Shown here: positions 8,757 through 18,433 of the stretch, piece after piece
How the letters are laid out: each line of letters begins with the position of its first letter
Numbering within the stretch: the first letter of the stretch is position 1
NCBI GenBank assembly: GCA_029212925.1
Contig: JARGOB010000006.1
Location: forward strand, 1-64,000
Length of the DNA: 64,000 nt
Direction: 5' to 3'
Source: Coxiellaceae bacterium
GTDB taxonomy: Bacteria > Pseudomonadota > Gammaproteobacteria > Coxiellales > Coxiellaceae
Translations under genes and position numbers: made by a program
The notes under the pieces: model-generated
Database searches by the model: none
The model's input: the letters and a program-made list of their open reading frames with translations, nothing else
Told to the model about the DNA's origin: nothing

Positions 8757-10556
8757 CTAGTTCGTGGATCTTTGCACCGAGACGGTAAGGTCTGAGTTTT
8801 CTCCCTGAGCCACTTCATCAGTAAACTTATGGTGTTTGAAAAACGAAGCGACGCAATCGCTGATGATGCGAATGGCTGTGCCGACAGGGGTAGTGGCAGC
8901 GGGTTTAAATACACCGTATGAGAATTCAATTGATTCAGCAACCGTTTGACCGTTGGTGTTGGCGGCAAACATATAATCTAATACTTTATTGTGGGTGGTA
9001 TTAGTTTTATCTAATTCATCTTTTAATTCAGTTTCGTTGAGTGCTTTATTGGTTTTACTGTCTTTAAATTCAAAGTACTTTAATTTATCAGCGCCATAAT
9101 GTTTTTCGATAAAGCGGTATGCTAGAGCGCAGCCGGAGCGATTAACGGTTAGGGTTAATTTGCGTTTAGGTGTATCACCCGCTTGTGGGTTGGATTGTTG
9201 GTGGTCAAGCATAATCAATTCTAGTCGATTTAATTGTTCACCACTGTCGGGGTGTTTGACGGCGGATTTCATGCATAGAAAATGCACGATGGCTTCTAGC
9301 CGTGTTTGTTCGGTAATCAATAGTGCTTTAAGGCTGGTGCCTTCACCATTGACGGTGGCTTGCTTATTGCCTAGTTCAATGGTGCCGCCGGTTTGTGACG
9401 TAAATAAAATACTACCGGGTGAAGCGCCTGGCGTACCGGTTTGAAAGCTGTCTTCAAGGCTAAATTTTGAAGTGGCTGTGTCATAGCTGCGATTTTCAAG
9501 TTCGCTACTATCAATGGCTTGTGGGTTGGCGGCATCGATTTTACCTTCCAAGCGACGTTGATTGTTGCGAATGGTTGTATAATATTGCGGGTCATCTTTG
9601 CTAACTAATGGCTGCGCCATTTGCTGACCGGCGATGATGGGCATGCTATTGATATCAACTTTGTTAAGGTCTGCTTGCCATTGTGAAATTGTGCTATTGG
9701 CTATCATGCCATACATTGGATTAAATAAGCCTACTGGGTAAGCGGCTAATTTTAATAGGTTATAGCCTGCTTTTTTGATGTGAGGTTTTTGACTGATAAT
9801 ATTATAGTCATTCAGTAATCCGTAGACAGCAGTTGCAGTAATAAAGTAGGGTAAAGTGCCTGTTAATGAAGAGGCGATGAGGGCGGTAGTTTCTGCTGCC
9901 ATAAACCAACCGGCTGTCCAGCCAACTAATTTACCGGCAAGGCCTAAACCCATACCTCCAAACATCACGGTTTTATTGATCATGCCGCGGGTTTCGGGTG
10001 AGATAAAACTGGATTGCATAGCAGTAAAGGTAATAACGGATACCACTGGGTTGACTGATAAATACTGGTAAGAGTTTTTTAGCATGGCTAATGGTTTGGT
10101 GAATCCAAAAAATCCGGCGTTCGGTGCAATGCCAGTAGGCAGAGTAACGGCGCTCAGGTGATACAGTGGATTCCATGGCGAGTTTGTTGCTACCGCTGTA
10201 TTATAAACCCCCATGATGGATACACCAATGCCAACCATGGGCGCGATACCATTAAAAAAGTTATAGGTGGTCCAGCCTCTTGATAGGAATGAGGTGGCAC
10301 CTGGAGGTATTGATGCTTTGCCACCGGTGGCTTGGCCAATGAGTTGGTTAAACATGCCGGGACCAGCTTGCGGTCTGCCATAGATATCAATGCTTTTACG
10401 TTGCAGCGCGCTGGTTGCTGTGCTGATGACACCGTAAGGATTGCTGTAGGTGAGACACGTTAAATTATCAATAAAATTCCATCTGCCGTCCCATGCAAAC
10501 TGTAAGGCGGAGGCAGTGTCATAACTGAGGCGGGATACTTGTTTTATTATTGCCAT
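8757..10556 (-). CDS. Unrecognised membrane protein sharing a C-terminal domain with its neighbour
   Basis: I do not recognise this 599-aa protein. Residues 1-90 are polar; residues 95-285 contain several Gly/Ala-rich hydrophobic stretches (about 95-125, 165-185, 195-250, 265-288) that look like membrane segments. The C-terminal 230 residues are soluble. Residues about 466-565 match the C-terminus of the protein encoded just upstream: LTLTV...EKHYGADKLKYFEFKD...K-x-L, ending with GVFKPAATT. The gene has a clear ribosome site (GAGGAAT) and lies 21 bp after its 1174-aa partner, so the two form an operon. A host-directed or envelope role is possible but unproven. Confidence 0.65.
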   Translation of the reverse strand: MAIIKQVSRLSYDTASALQFAWDGRWNFIDNLTCLTYSNPYGVISTATSALQRKSIDIYGRPQAGPGMFNQLIGQATGGKASIPPGATSFLSRGWTTYNFFNGIAPMVGIGVSIMGVYNTAVATNSPWNPLYHLSAVTLPTGIAPNAGFFGFTKPLAMLKNSYQYLSVNPVVSVITFTAMQSSFISPETRGMINKTVMFGGMGLGLAGKLVGWTAGWFMAAETTALIASSLTGTLPYFITATAVYGLLNDYNIISQKPHIKKAGYNLLKLAAYPVGLFNPMYGMIANSTISQWQADLNKVDINSMPIIAGQQMAQPLVSKDDPQYYTTIRNNQRRLEGKIDAANPQAIDSSELENRSYDTATSKFSLEDSFQTGTPGASPGSILFTSQTGGTIELGNKQATVNGEGTSLKALLITEQTRLEAIVHFLCMKSAVKHPDSGEQLNRLELIMLDHQQSNPQAGDTPKRKLTLTVNRSGCALAYRFIEKHYGADKLKYFEFKDSKTNKALNETELKDELDKTNTTHNKVLDYMFAANTNGQTVAESIEFSYGVFKPAATTPVGTAIRIISDCVASFFKHHKFTDEVAQGENSDLTVSVQRSTN

Positions 10557-10577
10557 CTGCTGTATTCCTCTGTTCCT

Positions 10578-13500
10578 TTAAGCTACTGGTCGTGCCATCA
10601 TGCCGGGTGTTGGTGCACCGCCGGTCTCACCAATCGTCATGGATGAGCAGGTTGCGGCGTCGGGTTTAAATAGCCCTACTTGTTTCTTTAATACACTGTC
10701 GATCACTGCGCCAATCGCATCCTTACAGTTTTTGAAGTTCGTGTTTTGATCTTCCATTTGTTTGGCATGTTGTGGACCTTTATTTTTGATCTCAGCTTCA
10801 GTGTGTAATGGTTTATCCGTTAAGCCCTTAATGTTCTTGATTTGATCATCGGTTAATATTTTACCGGTGACGGTGTCTTTGTACTTAAATTTTAAGTGTT
10901 CGGCGCCTTTAATGCTAGCCGTAATATCTTTGTGCTTGGCAATGGTGGCGTATAAAAGTTCAGTCGGTGCTTCAACCGTAATGGTGTATTGCTTTAATTC
11001 TTCTGGGTCGGTGATAGAGGCGGTAATCAAGCCTGCGGTTTGTAAGACACCACTTAATACAAAGTTGGTATCATTTTCGGCTTTACCAGTGGTTTTCGAT
11101 TTAAACGTTAAGCGGTTTTTGGTGAGCTCCATATGACCCGTCATATAGGTTTCGTTTTCACCGTCTTTGGTTTCAGTGTTTCTTAGGAAATCAATGGGAA
11201 TGGCTTCACCGGTGCGGCGTAGGGCATCGGTAAAGTTATAAACCACTGTGCTTTCACTGCCATCTGTATTGGTAACTCTCTTTAATAGGTTGCCGCCAAT
11301 GGATACGCGAAAATATTCCGGTGCTTCGAGATCTTCTTTATACTTTTCCCACCAAGGTGTGACCTGCTGTTCGAGCAGTCTTTGTTGTTCTTCTTCCTCT
11401 TGCGCGCGTTTAGCTTCTTGGTCTAATCGGCTGCGCTCACGCAGCGTTTGGTCGCGACGGAAAATGCCATAGCCGGCAGCTGCGACACCTGCTGCTGCAA
11501 GGCCAGCATAACCCCAGGTATTATCGCTGGGTTGTTGTTGATGCGCGCGAGGTTGCGGTTCTGGTTGTTGTGGCAATGGATTTCTGGTAACCCTTAAATC
11601 TCTAATTGCAGCGGCTAATCTTTCTTCTTCCGTGAGTGGTGGTGCAATCAAACGCAGTGGTTGTGGACCGGCTGGTTGTTGTGCGGGGAGTGGGTTGGTG
11701 TCGCGACTAACAGTAACATCAACGGCATCTAGCTCATCGCCTTCTTCCGCAGCTTGCTGACGGGCTTGCTCTTGCGCAGCTCTTGCTTGTTCTTCCACTC
11801 TTGCTTGTTCATCTGCGACACGTTTAGCTTCTTCTGCAGCTCGTTGTGCTGCTTCTTGCTCTGCTCTTGCTTGTTCTTCAGCAGCTCTTGCTGCTTGTCG
11901 GGTTGTCCGTCTGCGATTGGCTCTAGTTATCCAGTCTGGAAAAGAAGGTGCCGTCGGCGGTGTACCTGTGAGGCCTTGCAAGCTCGGTGCGCCATGAAGA
12001 GGAGCTGTAACCGCACTATCGCTTTGTGGTGCGCTACTGTGTAATGGGTTTAAATATGGAAGCCTTGATGATAGATGTTCACCCTGCATTGATCTGCCGT
12101 TTACTCGAATAGTGACTGGGCTTGTCATGGATGCTTCAGGTGGAGTTACAGGAACTGCTGCTGGCAGTGGAAGGCGTGCAGAGGTAGCCTTTTTGGCATC
12201 AGCAGGAAGTAAGTCAGCTGCAATTGGATTGACTGCTGGATCGCTATCTTGAGTTGTGGTGCTGGCATGAGTTGTAGTGCTATGTGGTGGAGGCACAACG
12301 AAATCAATCTGAGTATCTGATTCAACCATCAAGCCCTGAAATGAATGGGTGTCACCTGTAGCTGCAGGGGTAAAGTCAATAGAGACAGCAGTGGACTGGG
12401 TGTTAGGGACAGCGCCAGTATTGGTGTCTACGGCATCCGCGCCAGCTCTTGGAAGGCCGGTATTATTGATTTGATTTGCCAGGCGTTGCGCAGTTGCTTC
12501 ACAGTCAACGCTCGCAGGTAGTTTAATGTCAATGCGGTCACCAGCGGGACTGGTGAAAATAAATGTGCATACTGGATCATCGCCACCCTGACCAGTGTTG
12601 GTAGAGCTAGATTCTAGTTTAGGGGGCTGAGCAGCTGGCATGCCTTCATGCGGTGTTCTAGCATCAACAGTTGTAGGTATTGGGTTGGGTACGGAAACTG
12701 GCTGGCCAGTGCTTACAGTAACAGCGCGGCTGTGATCGACTGTTGGTTTGGCAGCAGCGGCCACTCGCTGTGCTTGTGCACGTAATACCTCTTCTGGAAC
12801 GTCACGTGTTGTACGAGTAGAGCGTGCGGCGGCAGCGGCGGCTGCTTCCTGGGCGACGCGTTGTTTTTGTTCTACCCGTTGCTGTACCTCTGCACGTTGC
12901 TGTTCAAGGCGACGTTGTTCAGCTACTTTTTTTACGTGTTGTTTAGCGGCGACTCGGGTACTGATTGTTTTGCCATGGCGTTGGTGTCGTCGCGATCCAG
13001 CTACCTTGCGTGCTGGTGATTGTTCGGTGGGCTTTCCTTGCAATTGAAATGCATTGGCTTGAGTAAGTGCGCGAAGTTCTTTTTTTCCTGCTTTTTTTGC
13101 TTGTCTTGCAACTGCACGTTGTTCTTTGCGAGTTGGCTGTTCAGGAGCAACATCCACATCCATTGGCTCAAGCCAGTGAGGTTGAGCAGCTACAGGAAAT
13201 GGCTGTAAGCCTGCTGGCAATATGCCCATGCCATTAAATCTCATGGCAACGTCTCTGCCTGATGGGGCGGCGGCGTAGCTGGAGAGTGCCGCGCATGTGC
13301 CAGTGGCATCATAGGGTGTTTGTGTGCCAGGGCCGGTGTTATTAGAAAATGGCATACCGGGTTCTACTCTAGCAGCGCTTGCTACGGCTGGTAAAATAAA
13401 TGCCGCAGCTTTCATTAACCTTTTTACAGAGATGTCTCCTCCGTGACGACTTGGTCGTGGTTTTTTAGGTGTGTTGCTAGTAGGTGTTCTTTTGCTTTTG

Positions 13501-14102
13501 GTTGTAGCTGCTGGTGCAGCTTTTTTGGGCTTTACATGCGCAGGTGCTTTAGGGGGGGGCGGTGGTAAATCATCACGAACCTCAAACGCTTTCACAAAAC
13601 TTACAGCTGCTGAAAAGCGACTCAGTGTTCTGGTGAGCATGTGAAAGCTAAAGTAAGCATTAGGGTCTGTGTCTATTGTTTCACTTAATGAGGCAAGCTT
13701 AGCTTCAACTTCATCGATCGTCGATTTGATTTGGTAAAACGGTTCAGCAAATTCGCGATGGGAAGGGCGGCGGCCAATACGGTTGATTTTGTATAGTTGC
13801 TTTCCTAGTTTTTCGATACGGGCTAACAATGACTGAATTTCGCTATCTGCATATTTTATTGCGAAAGTATCATCAGAGACTTCAACAGTTCTGAAGCCGG
13901 TAACATCTCCGATTTTGCGGATATAGGCAGCGGGGTTAAACCAGCTTGATCCTTGCCATTGTGTTTGTGCTTTTTCTTCTGCTAATTGTGCTTGTTTACG
14001 CGCGGTAAGCTCAGCAAAATGTTGCTTTGCTTTTTCAGCTAGTTGCGCCTCAAGCTTTTGCATAGGCGCTTGTTGCTGTTTGCGAACTCTAGATTTTGGC
14101 AT
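10578..14102 (-). CDS. Large Ala/Gln-rich coiled-coil protein with shared C-terminal domain
   Basis: I do not recognise this 1174-aa protein. In order it has: a basic N-terminus with a coiled coil (about 1-50); a helical domain (about 70-180); a Pro tract encoded by a G8 run; a Lys/Pro-rich linker; a hydrophobic stretch (about 226-242); long low-complexity Ala/Gln/Arg coiled coils (about 390-470 and 760-830); a single Gly/Ala-rich membrane-like helix (about 864-881); another coiled coil; and a C-terminal domain (about 1038-1160) with ITV...KGAEHLKFKYKD and GLFKPDAAT, homologous to the end of the 599-aa protein. Such composition is common among secreted effectors and surface proteins of intracellular bacteria; this is inference only. 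Confidence 0.6.
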   Translation of the reverse strand: MPKSRVRKQQQAPMQKLEAQLAEKAKQHFAELTARKQAQLAEEKAQTQWQGSSWFNPAAYIRKIGDVTGFRTVEVSDDTFAIKYADSEIQSLLARIEKLGKQLYKINRIGRRPSHREFAEPFYQIKSTIDEVEAKLASLSETIDTDPNAYFSFHMLTRTLSRFSAAVSFVKAFEVRDDLPPPPPKAPAHVKPKKAAPAATTKSKRTPTSNTPKKPRPSRHGGDISVKRLMKAAAFILPAVASAARVEPGMPFSNNTGPGTQTPYDATGTCAALSSYAAAPSGRDVAMRFNGMGILPAGLQPFPVAAQPHWLEPMDVDVAPEQPTRKEQRAVARQAKKAGKKELRALTQANAFQLQGKPTEQSPARKVAGSRRHQRHGKTISTRVAAKQHVKKVAEQRRLEQQRAEVQQRVEQKQRVAQEAAAAAAARSTRTTRDVPEEVLRAQAQRVAAAAKPTVDHSRAVTVSTGQPVSVPNPIPTTVDARTPHEGMPAAQPPKLESSSTNTGQGGDDPVCTFIFTSPAGDRIDIKLPASVDCEATAQRLANQINNTGLPRAGADAVDTNTGAVPNTQSTAVSIDFTPAATGDTHSFQGLMVESDTQIDFVVPPPHSTTTHASTTTQDSDPAVNPIAADLLPADAKKATSARLPLPAAVPVTPPEASMTSPVTIRVNGRSMQGEHLSSRLPYLNPLHSSAPQSDSAVTAPLHGAPSLQGLTGTPPTAPSFPDWITRANRRRTTRQAARAAEEQARAEQEAAQRAAEEAKRVADEQARVEEQARAAQEQARQQAAEEGDELDAVDVTVSRDTNPLPAQQPAGPQPLRLIAPPLTEEERLAAAIRDLRVTRNPLPQQPEPQPRAHQQQPSDNTWGYAGLAAAGVAAAGYGIFRRDQTLRERSRLDQEAKRAQEEEEQQRLLEQQVTPWWEKYKEDLEAPEYFRVSIGGNLLKRVTNTDGSESTVVYNFTDALRRTGEAIPIDFLRNTETKDGENETYMTGHMELTKNRLTFKSKTTGKAENDTNFVLSGVLQTAGLITASITDPEELKQYTITVEAPTELLYATIAKHKDITASIKGAEHLKFKYKDTVTGKILTDDQIKNIKGLTDKPLHTEAEIKNKGPQHAKQMEDQNTNFKNCKDAIGAVIDSVLKKQVGLFKPDAATCSSMTIGETGGAPTPGMMARPVA

Positions 14103-14316
14103 GATAATAAAAACTCAACACAATAGCTGCACCTATCCATTCACTTTTATATACATTCCATGTAAGTCATTCAGTGTAAACGAAATGGATTAAGGATTCC
14201 TTAAAAATGGCCGAAATTTTTAGGTGGTTTTAATAAAAAAATCAAGCGGTAATGTGATTATTCAGTACGCTTCGATATAATGTTTACTTAAGGGTTTGTT
14301 GGAAGTAATCAATGAT

Positions 14317-14814
14317 TTACGGCCCGCGTGGTCCTGCGGTAAAAATGTCATGGCATTCATCACTGCTGTTGGGCTCCTCATCTTCAGCTTCAGTGTCTGT
14401 AAGCGTGGCATCAGAATCTGTGTCTTCTTCAGGTTCATCTTCAGACGCGCTATCGATCGAAGCATATAAATTATCTAATTTATCAGTAGCTTGCTGGGTG
14501 AGTGGCTCGCCATTCCAGTTAATGTCTTCTGCGTTAAGGTCATCACTAGTGATGGCATTATAAAAAAAATGCTGATTGGTTAGTTGCTCGATAATAGTGC
14601 TCATGGTGGCGACAGGAATAACTGTCATGTGAGTGGTCATTAATTCGTAAGACGTCTGCAAATAAATGGAATACAGCCGACGTTGTGCTTGTGTCGGAGA
14701 AACCACTGTTGATCGTAACTGGTTGATCATTGTGGAGAGTAGTTCGTAAGCGGCAAGATTTGCCTTAAAGGCATCAATTTGGGTATGCTCTTCAGCTGAA
14801 AATAGTGCTCTCAT
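14317..14814 (-). CDS. Small protein with acidic tail, unknown function
   Basis: I do not recognise this 165-aa protein. The first 100 residues are predicted helical (AFKANLAAYELLSTMINQL and following). The tail from about residue 115 is extremely acidic and Ser/Thr-rich (SASEDEPEEDTDSDATLTD) and ends GPRGP. There is no signal peptide or membrane helix. It lies 214 bp upstream of the 1174-aa gene on the same strand; that gap holds no visible element. A chaperone-like or effector role would fit the small acidic character, but there is no direct evidence. Confidence 0.55.
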   Translation of the reverse strand: MRALFSAEEHTQIDAFKANLAAYELLSTMINQLRSTVVSPTQAQRRLYSIYLQTSYELMTTHMTVIPVATMSTIIEQLTNQHFFYNAITSDDLNAEDINWNGEPLTQQATDKLDNLYASIDSASEDEPEEDTDSDATLTDTEAEDEEPNSSDECHDIFTAGPRGP

Positions 14815-14856
14815 ATGGTCTCTGGCTCTGTACTGTTTACTATGTATGTTTTGGCA

Positions 14857-16629
14857 CTATATCATGCTGTCCAAATTTTGCCAGCGTTGATAAGCGCTTT
14901 CGAGTTGATTTTCCAGCTCAGAGAGTTGTTGCTGTAAGGTTTTAGCTTTGTCGGGGTGGTTTTGATAAAGCGTGGGATCAAGCAGCTGTTGTTGCAAGTC
15001 ATTGATTTCATTCTCAAGCTTTTCAATAGTTGCGGGTAGCTTTTGTAATTCTTGCTGCTGATTAAAGCTTAATTTTTTTTTGTTACTTCCAGTTGCGGTT
15101 TTTTTGCTGGGCTTAGCTTTGGTATCAGTGTCGAGGTCGTCAGTTTGTTTTGATTGGCGTAAGTAATCATCATAACCACCAATGTATTCATTTATTTTAT
15201 CGTCCTCGAACACTAATGTGCTAGTGACGACTTTATTTAATAAGCTACGGTCATGGCTTACCAGTAATAGTGTGCCTGGGTAGTTTAATAAAAATTCTTC
15301 CAATAACTCTAAGGTTTCCATGTCGAGATCATTGGTTGGTTCATCAAGCACTAATACATTCGCCGGCTGCGATAAAATTTTAGCTAATAACACACGGTTT
15401 TGTTCACCACCGGATAAGGTTTTAACTAAGCTACGTGACGTTTGTGGTGTAAATAAAAAATCTTGCAGGTAGCTGATGATGTGTTTTTCTTTGCCATTAA
15501 TAGTGATTTTGTCGCGTCCGCCAGAAACATTATCAATCACCGTTAATGTGGGGTCTAACTGTGCGCGATGTTGGTCAAAGTAGGCAACTTCTAACTGTGT
15601 ACCGCGATCTATGCTGCCAATGTCGGGTTGGTTATTGGCGAGTAATAAATTTAATAGAGTGGATTTGCCGCAACCGTTCGGTCCAATAATACCAATCTTA
15701 TCACCGCGTAAAATAAGCGTGGAGAAATCACGTATTAATGATTCGCCATTGTAATCAACACCGACACCTTCCGCTTTTAATACCAGCTTGCCAGCATATT
15801 CGGTTTTTTGTTGCGCTAATGATAAATTACCCTGACGTGAACGTCGTTGTTGGCGTTGTTCGCGCATTTTTTCTAAGCTGCGCACGCGGCCTTCATTTCG
15901 GGTGCGACGCGCTTTAATGCCTTGACGAATCCAGACTTCTTCTTGTGCTAATTTTTTGTCGAATTGGTGTTGCGCTTCTGCTTCAGCCGACAGTTGTTGT
16001 TGCTTATGTGCAACAAAACTGTCGTAGTCTTTATCCCAGCAAATCATTTGACCAATGTCGAGTTCAAAAATGCGGGTGGCTACACGTTGCATAAAGGCGC
16101 GATCGTGCGTAATAAATATAATCGTTTTGTGACTATTGATTAAAAACTTTTCTAACCATTCAATGGATTCAATATCTAAGTGGTTGGTCGGTTCGTCGAG
16201 TAATAAAATATCAGGGTCGTTGACCAGGGCGGCTGCTAATAATGCGCGTCGTATTTGGCCGCCGGATAGGTCATCCATCTGCCAATCGGGGTTTAAATTC
16301 AGTTGCGATAAGGCTCTGTCCACTTCATGGCTTTGCCAATCGTATTCGGCTTGATGGGCGGCACTGACAAACTCATGCACGCTGCCACTGAGCTGTTGCG
16401 GTACGGTTTGTGCCAATGTGGCAATGGTTAAACCACTTTGTTGTTCGAGCTGGCCACTGTCAGAGCTAACATCACCTTGAATCATTTTTAACAATGTCGA
16501 CTTACCCGCGCCATTGCGACCAATAATCGCAACGCGATCACGGTTGTTGACTTGAAAACTCAATTGGTCGAATAGTGGGTGTTCACCCCATTGCAAGCAC
16601 AGCTTTTGTGCGCGAAGTTGGTTTCTCAT
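14857..16629 (-). CDS. uup: ABC-F family ATPase Uup
   Basis: A soluble twin-ATPase of the ABC-F group, which acts on ribosomes or DNA rather than in transport; Uup lowers the rate of precise transposon excision in Escherichia coli. Both nucleotide sites are complete: Walker A GRNGAGKST and GPNGCGKST, signatures LSGGQIRRALLA and LSGGEQNRVLLA, and DEPTNHLD/DEPTNDLD. After about residue 500 a Lys-rich linker leads to the C-terminal coiled coil (QQELQKLPATIEKLENEI) diagnostic for Uup. The start at MRNQLRAQ (16629) lies only 2 bp after the stop of the ABC-2 permease, so all three genes are probably co-transcribed. Confidence 0.93.
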   Translation of the reverse strand: MRNQLRAQKLCLQWGEHPLFDQLSFQVNNRDRVAIIGRNGAGKSTLLKMIQGDVSSDSGQLEQQSGLTIATLAQTVPQQLSGSVHEFVSAAHQAEYDWQSHEVDRALSQLNLNPDWQMDDLSGGQIRRALLAAALVNDPDILLLDEPTNHLDIESIEWLEKFLINSHKTIIFITHDRAFMQRVATRIFELDIGQMICWDKDYDSFVAHKQQQLSAEAEAQHQFDKKLAQEEVWIRQGIKARRTRNEGRVRSLEKMREQRQQRRSRQGNLSLAQQKTEYAGKLVLKAEGVGVDYNGESLIRDFSTLILRGDKIGIIGPNGCGKSTLLNLLLANNQPDIGSIDRGTQLEVAYFDQHRAQLDPTLTVIDNVSGGRDKITINGKEKHIISYLQDFLFTPQTSRSLVKTLSGGEQNRVLLAKILSQPANVLVLDEPTNDLDMETLELLEEFLLNYPGTLLLVSHDRSLLNKVVTSTLVFEDDKINEYIGGYDDYLRQSKQTDDLDTDTKAKPSKKTATGSNKKKLSFNQQQELQKLPATIEKLENEINDLQQQLLDPTLYQNHPDKAKTLQQQLSELENQLESAYQRWQNLDSMI

Positions 16630-16631
16630 GA

Positions 16632-17408
16632 TTAACTTTTTATACCGTAGCCTTTGTGCATGCACCACCAACAGGCAGTGAATAATATAATATTAAATAG
16701 CAGTAACATGCTTAACGTAAAATATTCGCTGTAATCGGGTGTTCTGCCTAACATGGCAAAACGGAATTGTTCGATCACGACGTGGATAGGGTTTAAGCGC
16801 GAAATGGTTTTCCATATGCCGGGCAGTTTGTCGATTTCGTAAAATACGCCGCCTAGGTAAATGAGTGGTGTTAAGACAAAGGTGGTGATGATGGCTGTAT
16901 CGTCGAATTTACGTGCAAAAATACCATTAAAAAATCCAGCTAAGCTGAATAAACAGCTGCTCAAAAACAAGGTGACTAAAATTAAAAACCAATGATGGTA
17001 GTCAATGTTAGTAAAAAATAAGCTGACAATCATTAGAAAGAAGCCTAAGACCACGCCACGGAAAATACCGCCGCCGACAAAACTGGAAATCATCAGCCAG
17101 TTGGGCATTGGGCTTACCAGTACTTCATCGATCGAGTGAATAAATCGTTCGCTATAAAAAGCGCTCACCACATTAGAGTATGAGTTAATAATGATAGCCA
17201 TCATGATCAGCCCTGGGGCAAGGAAAGTCATGTAACTGAAGCCGCTTATTGTGCCGACACGTGAGCCTAGCACGCCGCCAAAAATTAAAAAATACAAAAT
17301 GGTATTTATAATAGAGGGCAAAAATACTTGTGGCCAAATGCGTAAGATGCGGACTATTTGCTTGTGCAGTAAACCGTAAAAAGCAAACCACATTTGTGTT
17401 GCCGTCAT
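16632..17408 (-). CDS. ABC-2 type transporter permease
   Basis: An inner-membrane permease with six helices, of the ABC-2 class that exports polysaccharides, lipids or drugs; close in look to YadH (SRVGTISGFSYMTFLAPGLIMMAI and the NPIHVVIEQFR end segment). At 258 aa the length is typical. Its ATG overlaps the stop of the ATPase gene (ATGA), so the pair is translationally coupled and certainly works together. The substrate cannot be read from the sequence. Confidence 0.9.
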   Translation of the reverse strand: MTATQMWFAFYGLLHKQIVRILRIWPQVFLPSIINTILYFLIFGGVLGSRVGTISGFSYMTFLAPGLIMMAIIINSYSNVVSAFYSERFIHSIDEVLVSPMPNWLMISSFVGGGIFRGVVLGFFLMIVSLFFTNIDYHHWFLILVTLFLSSCLFSLAGFFNGIFARKFDDTAIITTFVLTPLIYLGGVFYEIDKLPGIWKTISRLNPIHVVIEQFRFAMLGRTPDYSEYFTLSMLLLFNIILFTACWWCMHKGYGIKS

Positions 17409-18349
17409 GCGGGTTCCCCTTGGCTGTTTTGTTGCACGATATCCATAAAGAGCTGCTCTAAACGGTTGACCTTATTTCTGATGCGATTGACGGAGACTTG
17501 TTGTTTGCGTAAAAATTCAATAATCTCAGTCAGGTCGGTTTGTTTGGCGATATCAATTTCGAGTGTGTGGCTATCGATTAAACGTTGGTTAATGGTGCCA
17601 TCGATGGCTATGGGGTTGTTCCACGCTTGTGACAGATGTAACACAATGGTTTCGCATTCGAGTGTATTGAGCAGGTCTTTCATTGATGTTTTAGTAACCA
17701 GTGAACCTTTATTAATAATGGCGATGTCGTTACACAGGTTTTCTGCTTCTTCCAAGTAATGCGTAGTGAGGACTATGGTTAAGCCTTCACGGTTGCGTGC
17801 CTGTAGGAAATCCCACATTTGTTGACGAATTTCAACATCAACACCGGCTGTCGGTTCGTCCAAGATTAATACTTTTGGGTCGTGAATTAATGAACGTGCT
17901 ACCATTAAACGCCGTTTCATGCCGCCAGAGAATGAGCGCACGATATCATTGCGTTGTGGCCAGAGCTCCATGGCTTTGAGCAGCATTTCTGCGCGCTGTT
18001 TTGAGCGACGTCGTGGAATGCCGTAGTAGCTCGCTTGGTGATAGAGGATGTTGATCGCTTTTTCAAATACGTTGAGATTGACTTCTTGTGGCATAACGCC
18101 GAGGTAGCTTTTAGCTCGGCCTGGTGCTTGATCAAGATCGTGTCCCATGATGGCAATGCGGCCACTGGTTTTATTGACCAAAGAACTGATCATGCCAATG
18201 GTGGTGGTTTTTCCGGCGCCGTTTGGTCCAAGCAGTGCAAAAAACTCGCCTTGATTTACCTCAAAGCTAACATCTTTTACCGCTTGCGTGCCTGAAGCGT
18301 AAGTTTTGTTCAGGTGTTCAATGGCTATGGCAGGTGTCTTATTATTCAT
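17405..18349 (-). CDS. ABC transporter ATP-binding protein (YadG-like)
   Basis: The ATPase partner of the permease that follows. It has Walker A GPNGAGKTTT, the Q-loop MPQEVNLN, signature FSGGMKRRLMVARSL, Walker B LILDEPTAGVD and the switch His in TTHYLEEAE. The C-terminal 90 residues form the accessory domain usual in this DrrA/YadG group. The N-terminus has no signal. It is the first gene of the three-gene leftward unit (ATPase, permease, uup). Confidence 0.93.
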   Translation of the reverse strand: MNNKTPAIAIEHLNKTYASGTQAVKDVSFEVNQGEFFALLGPNGAGKTTTIGMISSLVNKTSGRIAIMGHDLDQAPGRAKSYLGVMPQEVNLNVFEKAINILYHQASYYGIPRRRSKQRAEMLLKAMELWPQRNDIVRSFSGGMKRRLMVARSLIHDPKVLILDEPTAGVDVEIRQQMWDFLQARNREGLTIVLTTHYLEEAENLCNDIAIINKGSLVTKTSMKDLLNTLECETIVLHLSQAWNNPIAIDGTINQRLIDSHTLEIDIAKQTDLTEIIEFLRKQQVSVNRIRNKVNRLEQLFMDIVQQNSQGEPA

Positions 18350-18433
18350 GGCGGGATTATATCACGAATTCTGTTTTGTTCATCCCTGTGTTTTTTTCAG
18401 CTATTCCTGCTTAAATATTCCCCATGCGTAAAG

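Noticed and set aside
11754..13047. Plus-strand Cys/Ser-rich frames opposite the 1174-aa gene
   Set aside because: They are antisense images of Ala/Gln/Arg-rich coiled-coil coding sequence and have no ribosome sites or plausible protein composition.
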